Of a stretch of DNA of 64,000 nt, positions 23,059 to 34,028 are shown piece by piece. Below the pieces are notes generated by a model. That model ran no database searches, was not told the origin of the DNA, and saw nothing but the letters and a program-made list of their open reading frames with translations. The stretch is from Isoperla grammatica. Lineage: Eukaryota; Arthropoda; Insecta; Plecoptera; Perlodidae. Each line of letters opens with the position of its first letter. The first letter of the stretch is position 1. Location of the stretch: positions 47,605 to 111,604 of the forward strand of contig CAMDTW010000611.1 of assembly GCA_945910005.1 (NCBI GenBank). Reading direction: 5' to 3'. Both the position numbers and the translations under genes were made by a program.

Positions 23059-24590
23059 TACTAGAGTAGCCTATGCTAGCGCCAGTCTTACGTAGATGAA
23101 ATCAAGTGGAATTTAGAGCTGGAAAAATACCGACAGTACAGTACCTATTGTGGTCATAAGGCCTGCAGCGGTTTTTTTTGCCATGGGGGGTTGGGGGGGG
23201 GGGGGGGAATGAAAATTGAAAATGATTTACAAGGTCTTCAAACTAGTCAACTAACAATTTAATGTCGTAATTGGCATTTCAAGGATTCAGGGGCAAGGAA
23301 AGAATGCATTTAGTGCTAGGCCTAGTCACGAGAACGTTTTGCTGCAGTATAGACCAAGGTGACTTCCACTGAAATCATTTATTGCAACTGATTGGGTAGA
23401 CAATAAATACAAACTTATTTTATTTATCTATTTTCGTGTTAAGTTGCGTTTAGTATTTAATTTCGTTCATGAAATGTGAAACAAAAATCAAATCAACATA
23501 CTCGCGCGAGCCAGCTCGCGTGAACTCCCCGCTATGAGTGGACTTGCACTTGATAGCATCGAACTCGCTGGCAGCCCGATATACGGTCGAGCCAGCTCGC
23601 GCGTGCTCGAAAACAGTTGTCAAACTTGTTCAACTTCCTAGAGAGTCAAGTTGGTGAGCTCCAATCAAAACTCGTTACTTTAACACGTGACCAGTGACAC
23701 ATGTGAATCTATTATCTTATTCTGCCGTGTAATCGGAGATAAATTAGCAACAAGCTCGCGCGAGTTTCTCGATCGTCTGACGACTTAGGCTTTTAGTTAA
23801 ATCAAGTCGGCAATCTGAAAATAACACAGTCCACCAGAATAACCGCAAATGCTCATTGCAGTATTGGCAACAATTTCTAAAAAACCGTTTAGGAATCATG
23901 ACGTATGCCAACATAAAGCAACCATACACGAAAACATCCCCTATCGTTGAAAGCTCAAGTTGTCTGCATTTGCCAAAATGAACAACTGAAATGCACAAAA
24001 AACGTAACACAGCATATAAATGGAATATACGCCGTTTTCCTGTTTTTGATAAAGAACAACCCACCGAAATAATTTTCTGTTTTACTGAACACTGGCTTGC
24101 TAATCTTCATTCTCTGCACTGCGATACCCATCATATTTATTTTTCATTTTCATGACTAGTTTTGTGCGGACTTTTCGTTCCTAGTGAATAACAATCTGCC
24201 ATGCCCCGTGGCTGGGATCAAAGTGCAACTCCACTCTGAAATTAAGCTTTGTGTGTGTGGCAGGCAGCGTACCTGCCAGGAGCAATCACTTTGTCACTGT
24301 GAATTATGCCCTGCTGTGTGAAGCATCGACGTTAATTAAAACGAAAATCAATTAATTTAATTTTAATATTTGCTATCGGAATCAATGCTTGACATGTCGT
24401 TTATATTAATCACTCCTCTCAATAGCAATTAATGTTTGATTTAATTGTTATGAATTAATTATTTCATCATATAACAAAAAGAAAGAAACAACATTTTGTG
24501 CTTATTTCTGGGCAGACAATTAAATAACATGGGCTCTAGTTACAATAAGATTCAAAATATATTTATCTAATAGTATCTAATCTAATCATT
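23059..24590. other. Spacer
   Basis: No gene is supported. A poly(G) tract lies at 23189-23207. CTCGCGCGAG-type palindromes recur at 23502-23520, 23590-23605 and 23754-23765. A small GC-balanced block at 24200-24330 can form a GGCAGG/CCTGCC stem (24260-24279) but matches no RNA I can name. Confidence 0.35.
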
Positions 24591-24608
24591 AATATTATCA
24601 TCATTATC

Positions 24609-24642
<34 letters not shown>

Positions 24643-24674
24643 GTATTCTTATTAGTATTATTATTATAATTATA

Positions 24675-24727
<53 letters not shown>
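24591..24727. repeat. (ATTATC)n then (ATT)n microsatellite
   Basis: Hexamer ATTATC repeats grade into a pure ATT run that ends immediately before LINE coding DNA. Confidence 0.9.
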
Positions 24728-24728
<1 letters not shown>

Positions 24729-24749
24729 TGACAATAAAAATATCACTTC

Positions 24750-25509
24750 CCAGGCTGTACAGCTGCTATCTGTAATTGTAATGAGATTGAAAGGTGCGAA
24801 TCCATTAAATACCTGGGGGTATCTCTGCATTGAATACAGGCTGAACAGAATAGCCTGCGTGATGTGGTTAGGTAGGGGCGATGAGCATACAGCTCTGCAT
24901 TGAATACAGGCTGGACAGATTCATTGACTCGGCGTTACATTGGTACGATCACATCAATTATTTGCAGTCAAAAATCAGGCCTATAATACTGTTGTTTTAT
25001 CACATGAGGAAATTTATGCCAGTGGAGGTGTTGCGGCAGTTGTATTTTGCGTTGTATCAGAGTAACCTGCAATATGGAATTGTGCATTGGGGAGGTGCCT
25101 CTGCTAGCAAGTTACACTCATTAATTACGTCACAGAACTTTGCACTTAGAACTATCTGTAATATGCGGAAAGGAGATTCCACCACTTTTCTATATTCGAT
25201 GTTATGTATTTTACCTTTGAAACATTTGTATATTTTTAAGACTGTCGTGTATGTTTTTAATAATTCTTGTTCATACCAGTGGTCAGTTCCTCTATTACAA
25301 GACAAGCTTTATTGCATAAAATTAATGTCCCTAAGTTTGTAATGTCAAATGCGCGCAATCAACTGTCATATAGAGGACCAACTTTTTTTAACATAATGGT
25401 TAAGTTAATGCCTAACTTTAATGCTAGGATGGCTCTGAGTAATTTCAAAATGAAAGCTAGGGATGTTTTAAAGCAAATCAAATCAACAGATACTATTTTA
25501 ATTGAGTGA
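24750..25509 (+). pseudogene. LINE reverse transcriptase C-terminal region, broken
   Basis: Reading starts CNCNEIERCESIKYLGVS, the box that precedes the D..L.W..HI motif in LINE polymerases. The expected continuation, IDSALHWYDHINYL, appears only after about 98 inserted bases of satellite-like DNA with stops. Then comes QLYFALYQSNLQYGIVHWGG and a C-terminal stretch. Another frame change occurs near 25265-25340, and the last segment ends at 25507-25509. The catalytic FADD box is absent. Confidence 0.8.
24824..24922 (+). repeat. Satellite-related insert inside the LINE
   Basis: One full unit plus about 28 bases of the next (CTCTGCATTGAATACAGG, CTGAACAGAATAGCC, GGTTAGGTAGGGGCGATGAG). The match to the array unit at 51298-54862 is nearly exact. 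Confidence 0.88.
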
Positions 25510-25756
25510 TACAAATGTTGTTTTAATTAATATCTATTTGTAGTTTTACATTTTAAATGTTTTAATTTTTAGTTTTTAGTTGTGTGTATATGTATATGAT
25601 TATTAGACGGCGGCACAGCAAATATATATTTGTTTTAATGACATTGTGAGCTAACCACCGCGCGAGCAAAGTGCTCATAGGTGGTCTTATGCCAAAATGA
25701 GTGTATATGTATTTTTGTGTCAATGAAATAAATGAAATGAAATGAAATGAAATGAA

Positions 25757-25845
<89 letters not shown>
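25757..25845. repeat. (ATT)n microsatellite
   Basis: About 28 ATT units directly after the LINE tail. Confidence 0.95.
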
Positions 25846-25846
<1 letters not shown>

Positions 25847-26485
25847 ATTGTATATTGTATTATTCTTGAATGTTTTTGAAATAAGTAGCTTTGGATCTTC
25901 CTGTGTATTTGGAAATGCATTACCACCGTTGAAGACGTATCGTACGAACATTGAGTAGGCCTTACCAGGGGTGCCACTACCAAACAAGAAAACTACAGCA
26001 GCTGGAAGGTTAGGTTAGACCACTGGCAACGCAGCACGGTATTCGTGTATCTTTAATGGTGGATAGAATAGAAGATATAGAACCTTCTTTTCTTCTTTGT
26101 ACAGTTAGTGAAATACATATGCTGTGAAACAAAGTGAATACAGTCATGAAATGTAGTAAATACAAAACATTTAAAAGTATATACTTGAGTGCTTTTAAAA
26201 AACAAAGGAAAACGACCCATCAAGGATCTGAATCCTGTGTGGGAGGGAGTAGCCTATTTTCTTTGTATTTGCACTTTGCAAGATAAAGTTTGCAAGATGG
26301 CAGCATGATGGTTACAGTAATTGTGACAATGGTGTCAAATAATGTAATTTATAATTAACAAGTAGTGAAATATAAACAAAGTAAGTTGTAATGTAAGACT
26401 ATGTGTAAGTAAAAAATGAGGGTATTCAAATATTTATTTTACCTACAGTCGTTACAGTTACAGAGGGTAGTAGTAAAATATCAAT
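25846..26485. other. Spacer
   Basis: No gene or repeat boundary is recognised; AT-rich. Confidence 0.4.
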
Positions 26486-28150
26486 ATATGTATGTATGTA
26501 TGTATGTTCTTTATTAACCAGCATGAGCTTTCGCTCTTTACAGTGGCTTTAACAATTTATGGTAATACAGATACAAAAACGAATACAAAACAACACAGTA
26601 ATGCATTGTTATTTATCATATTTATATATACTACTATCATTAATAGTACCTATAAATTACATAAACATAATAATAATAAACCTAGGCTTATAGTAATACT
26701 TAAAACAAAAATATATAATACAATAAAAAAAAATACACCATATCGTAATAATAATAATAATAATAATACTAAACTAATACATAAAAGACTGTAGGCCTAC
26801 GCGGTATTACAATACATAAGTTGTCATAATAAGATAAAATACTAATATTAATAAACCTTTATAAATATACATAATAGTAAACATTATTAAAATAAAATAG
26901 ACATAACAATAATAACACAGCAATACACATCAAATTAAATCCAAGTATAGGTACACACAATACGATACAATGCACGTTTAGGCATAGGCCTGGGCCTAAC
27001 CTATTCCATCTTATAATAAAATTTACATAATAACAACAAGCATATATAGTTGTATGTAGTGAAGTCAAGCTAGAAACCTAAATGCCTCCTTCAATATCCT
27101 TTAGAAGAGTACTTTTTATTTCCCGTTTGAAAGCAAGTTTGCCAAGTTCTTTAGTTTTGGTTGGTAGTTTATTATAGAGAACAAATCCCTGATGTTTAAT
27201 GTTGGATTTTCCAAACTTTTGTGTATTGACATGTCTAATGTGAAGGTTGTTTCTAGAACGGGTATAATGGGTATGTGTGTCCCTGTTCAGTTGGAAGGTT
27301 AGATTCGTCCTACAATAGCTATGAAGCATGTTATGTATAAAAGTTAAGGTTTGGTATTTGTGAATGATAAGGAGTGGCAGTATTTTATTTTTACAGTACA
27401 TGTTAACGCGATGCATTTCCCTTGGGTAGTTAAAGATGTTACGAATAGCTCGATTTTGAATAATGGCCAAGCGGTTAACATTTGATTTGCAAGACGTCCC
27501 CCAAACTATATTTAAATAAGAAAGATGGCTGTGTATGTATGAGTAGTAAACTGATTTGAGGACAGATACCTTTATTAGTACTGAGATACGTTTTAGGATA
27601 CCCGTAATGGGAGAGATCTTCTTGGCTACATGTTCAATATGCTCCTTCCACGACAGACTTTTATCTATTATTACACCCAGGTATTTAACTGATGGAACCT
27701 CTAGGATTTGTTTGTTGTTAATAGTTAGTTGGATAATATGATCATTCCGAGAGTGGTTACGTGAGTTGAAGACTATGTAATTGGTTTTCATTATGTTGAG
27801 GGACAGTTTATTTATGCGTAGCCATTCTGCTAATATTTTTAGGTCGTCTTGCATCATGACAGCTAGGTCTTCAAGACTTTGAGAAAAATAAAATAAGTTA
27901 GTGTCATCTGCAAATGATTGCAACAGTCCATTTATTCCAGACTGGCTGAGATCATTTATGTATATTAGAAATAGTAGCGGGCCAAGTATGGAACCCTGAG
28001 GTACGCCACAGTTAAATATCTCCTCTGTCCCTTTACAATCGCCTATCATTACAAATTGTGTTCTATCTTGAAGATAGCTTCTGAACCAGTCTAGGGTTAA
28101 ACCTCTTACACCGACACGTTCGAGTTTATGGCAGAGAATATTATGGTTTT
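26486..28150 (-). mobile_element. 5'-truncated LINE on the - strand
   Basis: On - it runs from an abrupt 5' truncation at about 28150, through reverse transcriptase coding, a 590-bp AT-rich 3' UTR, and an (ACAT)n tail (the TATG repeats at 26488-26506). This is the expected product of target-primed reverse transcription that stopped early. Confidence 0.88.
27078..28148 (-). pseudogene. LINE reverse transcriptase, C-terminal part with intact catalytic core
   Basis: The frame is open on - from about 28148 to the stop at 27078 (about 355 residues; first Met at 28049). It starts ERVGVRGLTLDWFRSYLQ, then has CGVPQGSILGPLLFLIYIND, the catalytic SFADDTNLF box, VKYLGVIIDKSLSWKEHI and a conserved C-terminal region (HQGFVLYNKLP). 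No stop interrupts it, so it is fairly young, but the endonuclease and the polymerase N-terminus are missing. The call is a 5'-truncated, non-autonomous copy. Confidence 0.88.
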
Positions 28151-31124
28151 AAGTATTGTAAGGCAGTAAAGTAAAGTAAAATCAGGTATTAAAACATTAA
28201 TGTGGCTATATAGCGATTAATTGTCAAATGAAATATTAAGATTTTAAGTAAATACGTAGAATTATTCAAATTCGACAATACTCACGTGCCTGTAGGCCTA
28301 TATGCAACTTTTAAGAATAAGATTAATTATATTTGTGTGTTCTACATTGATTCAAGATATGCTCGAATGATTGAGTCAAGTGAAAGTGTAAACTGTACGT
28401 TTCAACTCAATCCAGTTTACACAACATTTCTAACCATCGTCTTATGGACCTTGTTAAATATTCACCAAGCCCGAATAAAGTATATCATAATGATGAAGAT
28501 ATGTCAATAGCATATCTACAGCATTTGAAGATGTACGCAGCATGCTCAATAACATTATTATTATTATAAGTTGTTTAAGTTAATTAATTGGATTGCTTGA
28601 ACATGCCACACTCAGGCAGTGTATTCTTTCTCTGAGTCGGGAATGATTTATTGCAAAACTCTCAGGCAGTCGCGAGTCCCCCCTAAGCCTGCGTCCATAA
28701 ATTTAAGACTACATATTGCGAGTTCTATCCCTCCTCTCTTAAATTTCCTTAAAAAAGAAAAAACATATTATGTTTTTTCTTGTATGCTTTCCCTAAGAAA
28801 GTTTCTGCTTGTAATTCGTTACAAAGATCTACGTAAGCTTAGTGGATTTACGTGAATCGCTTTTTGCTACGCCCTGCTACAGATTTTTTATTTACAGCAT
28901 TAGAGGTACAGGTCGTCAGGGTCTTTTGCATTGTGATCTCACTCTCAGAGAACTTAGAAGGCTTGAAGGGATTGTACACAACCCTCGAAAGTCCACTCCC
29001 CTGCTCGCCACTGGTGAGTAACAAAAGTCTCCTGGCGAGTTAACTTATTCATGTCAAAACAAAGTCACTGGTAAATTAAATGCATCAACATTCAATATTC
29101 ATTGTAAATCGTGTCTCATGTTTCCGTTGGTAGCTTAGCTTGCTCGTTCACAGAACTGACCGACAAAGTTAAGAAAACTGACCGACAAAGAAAATATTTC
29201 CTCTCCCTGCTCCCACAACTTCTCCTAGCTTAGGATTTATATGTTTACTGGCCCATCAGTCACATATCCACAGATGATCGTTCTGTAGCAGGTAAGGAGG
29301 TTGCTACCAGGCAGTTATGGCCCATTTGCAGCCTTGAAGTGTTTAATCTAATCTAATCTAGGCTAATCTAAGCTAGCATTATATTTGACTCTCGTTTATA
29401 GTAGGGCCTACCTGTACCAGAGATTAGCGTAAACATCCCTTTTAGCCCATTAAACACGAAATTAGGCTTGAAAAGTTTGATGTCTTCGGCGGCTGGGGCT
29501 TTGCCCTAGAGCCGTCTCCTACCCCTAGGGGCGCCTGTTGTTGCCAATACATGTTATTTCCCATATAGAAAACAAATTTTAATTTATGTTATTTTTTAAT
29601 TTAAATATAGAATCATCAGATTCAGATTTCAGATCATTTTATTCTCAAACAGATACAATATGGTTAATACATTGGTTGGTACATAAGTACCATCTATTTA
29701 ATGCATGATGTAATAATGATGAGCAGTGGCGGCTTGTGGGGGTTATGGGAGGTGGAGCTGTAATACAACATGTGAATTTCTTCTTCAGTAACACAAAGAC
29801 GTACACGCCCCCCCCCCCCCCCCCGAAACGAAAACGAATGGCACTTTTGACTAAATAATATCAACGATATTATCGAGCTGCATAACGTTTGTTATGTGTT
29901 TTTTAGAACCGTCATGTACTGTAATTTTATTTAACATGGGGCTTAGCTACGTTACACCTGTTTTCGTCCACGATGGCTTTGCCCCAAAAAGAATGCATGG
30001 AAAACAGAACAGTGCATTCTTTACACTGTAACCACACATCCAATCAAACATAGTATAATAACAGTTTTGGAATTTATGTTCCTACTGCTTGCTGTTACTT
30101 TTACTGGCCTGTTTTATAGTGAGTTCTGGGGTTTGGCGACCGAGTTTTTTAATCTCCAACTTTTCTTCAAGTCTACGAGAAGCAAAAGGTCTGTCCAATT
30201 AGTGTTGGCAAATTGGAAATTTTCAATTGAAAATTTTCAGTGAAATGAAAATTTTTCAGAAAATTTTCTAGAGACTTTTTCAGAAAATTTTCAAATAATT
30301 TTTATTGCTAATATGATTTAGGTTGGTCATCTTACATCATCTGATAGTATTAGATACCAAAGAAAAGCATGTGGAATTGTGATAGGCTACTGAATACCCA
30401 TTTAAATGTCCATTCAATGCAAAAATGCATCTTGTTGCCTGCCAGAAAATTAAAGTTATATTCAAACAAAATGTCTTTGAATACCTTCCATATTAAGGGC
30501 CAGTATTACAATCAACAAATAACAATAAAATCTGTTGAAGATAACAAAGCAATTTGTTGTAAGCAATAATTGGTTCATTTCAAAGAAGATACTGAAGGGA
30601 GGTTGCCAATGGTGAAAGCAAGCTACTCGACAAATAAATAGTAAAGGCCTGTCTACATCCACTTAGCGTACGTAACTTCCAGAAATTAACGAGTTGGCCA
30701 TATTGAATTAGGATATTGAAATTAGGAAAATTAACGTACGTTTCACGACGCGAAAAGTTGATTCAACTCCAACTTTTTCCAATTTCTAGAATTTGGTTAA
30801 TTGGCGCATGCAAACAAACGAACAGCTTACATTGTTTCTTTATCGAAGTGTCAAACCAAACCACATCACAACATTCCTATCATAGAGAAATAAAACAGCA
30901 ATGGACCACTTACTTTTAATAAGCCCATAGCTTCTACATTGTCATCCATTATTGAATTGATTTTAATACAAATAATGGTAAAGGTACTTCAAAAAATAAT
31001 AAATATAGGCTTCTTGCAAGTTTGTGTTTTCTTCATAATGTTGCAATTTTATTATTTGACAGCTCGTTGTTTGTCAATCAGTTCGATTCATTTGTTACAT
31101 TGTTGTAGTCAGGGGCGTCGGTAT
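28151..31124. other. Long spacer
   Basis: No convincing gene in about 3 kb. Noted: a degenerate copy of the intron 1 block at 29625-29690; a CAGTGGCGGC hAT-like terminus at about 29724 next to a poly(C) tract at 29810-29824, with no partner end found; and AATTTTCAGAAAATTTTC self-complementary AT repeats at 30215-30300. Confidence 0.4.
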
Positions 31125-31813
31125 AGGCACCGAGATTGGCCACTGATGGCGCTAGTGAAAACGAATGAAGCGCTCCAAGTGGCAAAGCCGCGCAACAACC
31201 TGCTGAAGCAGCGTCGTTCTTCCTACGTCAATAAAGGGAAATTGTGAAAATTGTTTAATTAAATACGGGTTTTAAAATTTTCGTGCAGATTATGAATCCC
31301 ATCAGTAAATCTTAAAAAGGCAAGCCACCATTGTAACAGGACACATTTCAGACGTAAAAACAACAAATAACACACAACAAACACAAACATAGGCACCGTG
31401 TGTTAGTACATACAGCGCTATATGTGGCCAAATTTAGCAACAAACTGCTGAAGATTTCATTCCGCGGTTGAAAATAGTGCTGGTTATTATTGTGATATAT
31501 CTTGTTTTTGTTTGGTGTTTGTTTTGTTTTTTATTGTTGATGTGTATTTATTTTGTATTGTTGTTTTGTTTTGTGCTTTTGTTTTGGCTTTTATTGTCTT
31601 GTTTTGTTTGTTTGTTGTGTGTTATTTGTTGTTTTTACGTCTAAAACGTGTCCTGATTAAAATGGTGGCTTGCCTTTTTAAGATTTACTGATGGGATTCA
31701 TAATCTGCATGAAAATTTTAAAACCAGTATTTAATTAAACAATTTTCACAATTTCCCTTTATTGACGTAGAAAGAACGACGCTGCTTCAGCAGGTTGTTG
31801 CGCGACTTTGCCA
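31125..31813. mobile_element. Long-arm foldback (MITE-like) element, right arm cut by gypsy copy B
   Basis: The left arm (about 31125-31395) is repeated in reverse complement at about 31605-31813, with a GTTTT-rich spacer between. Shared arm landmarks are CAACAACCTGCTGAAGCAGC, GGGAAATTGTGAAAATTG and CCCATCAGTAAATC. The right arm stops at TTTGCCA where the gypsy LTR starts; the missing arm end is found at 8524-8587. Confidence 0.85.
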
Positions 31814-32514
31814 TGTAAAGTACCATCTATATGCATTATCCACTAGGCTGTGCTTAGAATGCAGTGAGTTTGTGCATTATCCACTAGGCTGTGCTTAGAG
31901 TGCAGTGAGTTTGTGCATTATCCACTAGGCTGTGCTTAGAATGCAGTGACTTTGTGCACATGTGAATTTGTAGAGAGCTTTGGTTATATCAATAAAGAAC
32001 AAGCATGGTTACATTGCATAGCAACGGTTGTTGACTGGTAACTAAGGACATTATACAGAAGAAGATGGTGAAAAGTGAGGCTAGAAAGAGGAAGTGGTGT
32101 TGAAAGCTACACGGAATAACTTCAAGAACTCGAGTCTTTGAGCATTACAATTTCTCTAGTTATCAAAACTAGGATTACCCAGACGTCAACTACGCCTGCC
32201 CCGTTAATTGGGACGGTGATTTTCGAAGCGTCGGTTACACACGATCAACCACTGAATTCAACCTACCATGAAGGACATAATGGAAATCCTACCATGGACG
32301 CCTGCTTAAGAAACCAAGGTTAGAAGAAGAATACACCTATAACTGGAGCTGGTACTGTCTGTAAACCTATTTGTGACAAGTTATTTACTGTGAGCATTCG
32401 TTGTCTATGTGATACAATATAATTTAATAGTACAACTCAAATTTCTAAGTGTTGGTTTATTTCCCGGCTGAGCTAGGCCGCCCAGTGTAGTAAGAGGGCG
32501 TGGGTACTGTTACA
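31814..32514 (+). repeat. 5' LTR of gypsy copy B (701 bp)
   Basis: TGTAAAGTACC...CTGTTACA. Three 41-bp tandem units lie at about 31829-31955 (TGCATTATCCACTAGGCTGT core). A CAATAAAG signal follows near 31991. Nearly identical to the split LTR of copy A. Confidence 0.93.
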
Positions 32515-32517
32515 ATT

Positions 32518-32537
32518 TGGCACACCAACGCTGGGGC
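32518..32537 (+). other. Primer binding site, gypsy copy B
   Basis: TGGCACACCAACGCTGGGGC starts three bases after the LTR. It resembles the complement of a tRNA-Lys 3' end with mismatches, and the site in the gag-only element at 13022. Confidence 0.55.
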
Positions 32538-32599
32538 ACATACTAATTGCATTTACCCCGAGAAAACAAAAAAATTTAACCAAACACTTAAAAATTTGA

Positions 32600-32670
32600 G
32601 GTGTAATTATAAGCTCGATTAATTTGAACGTTCGCAGAGTCACTGCTGACTATGGACAGGATGCAGGGGG
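32600..32670 (+). repeat. 71-bp duplicate of an internal capsid-coding segment (second copy 33558-33628)
   Basis: Identical bases beginning GGTGTAATTATAAGCTCG and ending GGATGCAGGGGG occur at both places. The upstream copy covers the end of the leader and supplies the gag ATG at 32652 in a different frame from the downstream copy. Confidence 0.93.
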
Positions 32671-34028
32671 AGGAGGTTCAGAATGAAGTAGGGAGGAGTA
32701 TAGAGGAGAGTGTTCAAGAGGTAGAGATCAGGTCTGTTGATTTGAACAGTATAATGGAGATGATAATTAAGATGGATGAGGGATTACGTAAGGACAATGA
32801 GGGAATACGGAAGGAAATGGGGGAAATGAAGTCCGAATTGAAGATAAGCTTTGAGGAAAAATGTGATAAAATGTTTTATGGGTTGGAAACTAAATTCACA
32901 GCTTTGAGGACTAAGGTTGAGGATGAGATCGAGGTTATTGACAATAAAGTGGATGGCTTAGCAGAAGAGATAGGGGAGTTGAAAGGTAGGTCCGAAAAAA
33001 TTGGAGATAAGGTTGTAAAGGTTGGCGGTAAGCTCAATGAAGTAATTGAGGAAATAGGGGTGTTCAAAAGAGATGTAGATAACAAGATCGGAGGAATAAA
33101 AAAAAGTTCTGATAACTTAAAGGTAAGGGTAGACACGGTAATTGAAGATATAGTGGGGGTGAAACAACAGCTTCAGAAAGAGATAGGGGAAGTGAAAGAA
33201 ATGGATCAACAGAGAATAAGTGGTCAGTGTGTAGGGTTAGAGATGGCGATTGAAGCCAATAAAAAAAGAATTGAGATGATGGAGGTCGATATGACAGGTG
33301 GTAATGTGGGAGTTACCATTCAGAATGATAGTGGAATCGGGGACCAGCTATTTCGTGAGGGGATTGTATTTACGGCAAATAACGATGGACTTCATCCAGT
33401 CGAATTTATAAAGTTATTGGAGAGCCGGTTTAAAAACTATGCGGTAAAAAACAACCGGAGACTGGCTTTTACACTACAATGTCTGAAAGGGGTATCCAAG
33501 ACATGGTTGCAAGAAAACGAGTTTGTTACTTTTGAAGATTTTAAGGAGAAATTCCTTGGTGTAATTATAAGCTCGATTAATTTGAACGTTCGCAGAGTCA
33601 CTGCTGACTATGGACAGGATGCAGGGGGTAGACAGGGGTCACCATCTACTTATTTCAAAAGAATACTGAGGCATGGAGGCTATTTGAATTGTAAATTGCC
33701 GGAAGATATGCTGGTTAGGCAAGTCTTGTCCCATTTTTCTACAGACATTCGGATCCATCTGATTCATATGGAGAACAATGCTGAGAAAATAACAAAAATG
33801 CTCGAGAGACTGGAGAGTGAACAAATTATTGGAGAGTCTGGTCAATCAAATTTGAGTCACTATAATAAACAAGGCAGTTATAATAATGAGAACAATAGAA
33901 ATGTCAGGTGGGGTAACAATGGGTATCAAGGTTACAATAATAATAACCAGCAGCGATTACCCTACCAACAATTAGAACAGAATTGGAGATCCCGTGATGA
34001 TAAAAATGTTCCTAAGAAGGAAAACTAG
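32652..34028 (+). CDS. gag: Gypsy Gag protein, copy B
   Basis: The 458-residue structural protein forms the particle around element RNA. Residues ~10-215 are charged and heptad-rich (IRKEMGEMKSELK, DNKVDGLAEEIGELK), giving a very long N-terminal coiled coil that is unusual for gypsy Gags. A retrotransposon-gag/capsid region follows (HPVEFIKLLESRFKNY, RLAFTLQCLKGVSKTWL, FEDFKEKFLG, YFKRILRHGGYLNCKLPE). The C-terminus is Asn/Gln/Tyr-rich with no CCHC knuckle. The stop at 34026-34028 precedes pol in the -1 frame; the two frames overlap by 16 bases ending AAGGAAAACTAG, a possible slip site. The start is the first ATG, created by a 71-bp duplication. Confidence 0.87.
   Translation: MDRMQGEEVQNEVGRSIEESVQEVEIRSVDLNSIMEMIIKMDEGLRKDNEGIRKEMGEMKSELKISFEEKCDKMFYGLETKFTALRTKVEDEIEVIDNKVDGLAEEIGELKGRSEKIGDKVVKVGGKLNEVIEEIGVFKRDVDNKIGGIKKSSDNLKVRVDTVIEDIVGVKQQLQKEIGEVKEMDQQRISGQCVGLEMAIEANKKRIEMMEVDMTGGNVGVTIQNDSGIGDQLFREGIVFTANNDGLHPVEFIKLLESRFKNYAVKNNRRLAFTLQCLKGVSKTWLQENEFVTFEDFKEKFLGVIISSINLNVRRVTADYGQDAGGRQGSPSTYFKRILRHGGYLNCKLPEDMLVRQVLSHFSTDIRIHLIHMENNAEKITKMLERLESEQIIGESGQSNLSHYNKQGSYNNENNRNVRWGNNGYQGYNNNNQQRLPYQQLEQNWRSRDDKNVPKKEN

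Larger units (their letters stand above)
24735..25757 (+). mobile_element. LINE 3' fragment carrying about 1.4 satellite units
   Basis: Begins in reverse transcriptase coding and ends in a 3' UTR with a GAAAT tandem tail at about 25735-25757, followed by (ATT)n. A block matching the satellite of 51298-54862 interrupts the coding part at about 24824-24922. Confidence 0.82.

Noticed and set aside
24200..24330. Possible small nuclear RNA (loose resemblance to U2 or U4 starts)
   Set aside because: Only short matches such as ATCAAAGTG and AGCTTTG; no Sm site or full secondary structure could be matched.
32138..32323. 61-codon frame in the LTR (also at 8150)
   Set aside because: Lies in a gypsy LTR, ends without any recognised domain, and is disrupted in the 3' LTR of copy B.
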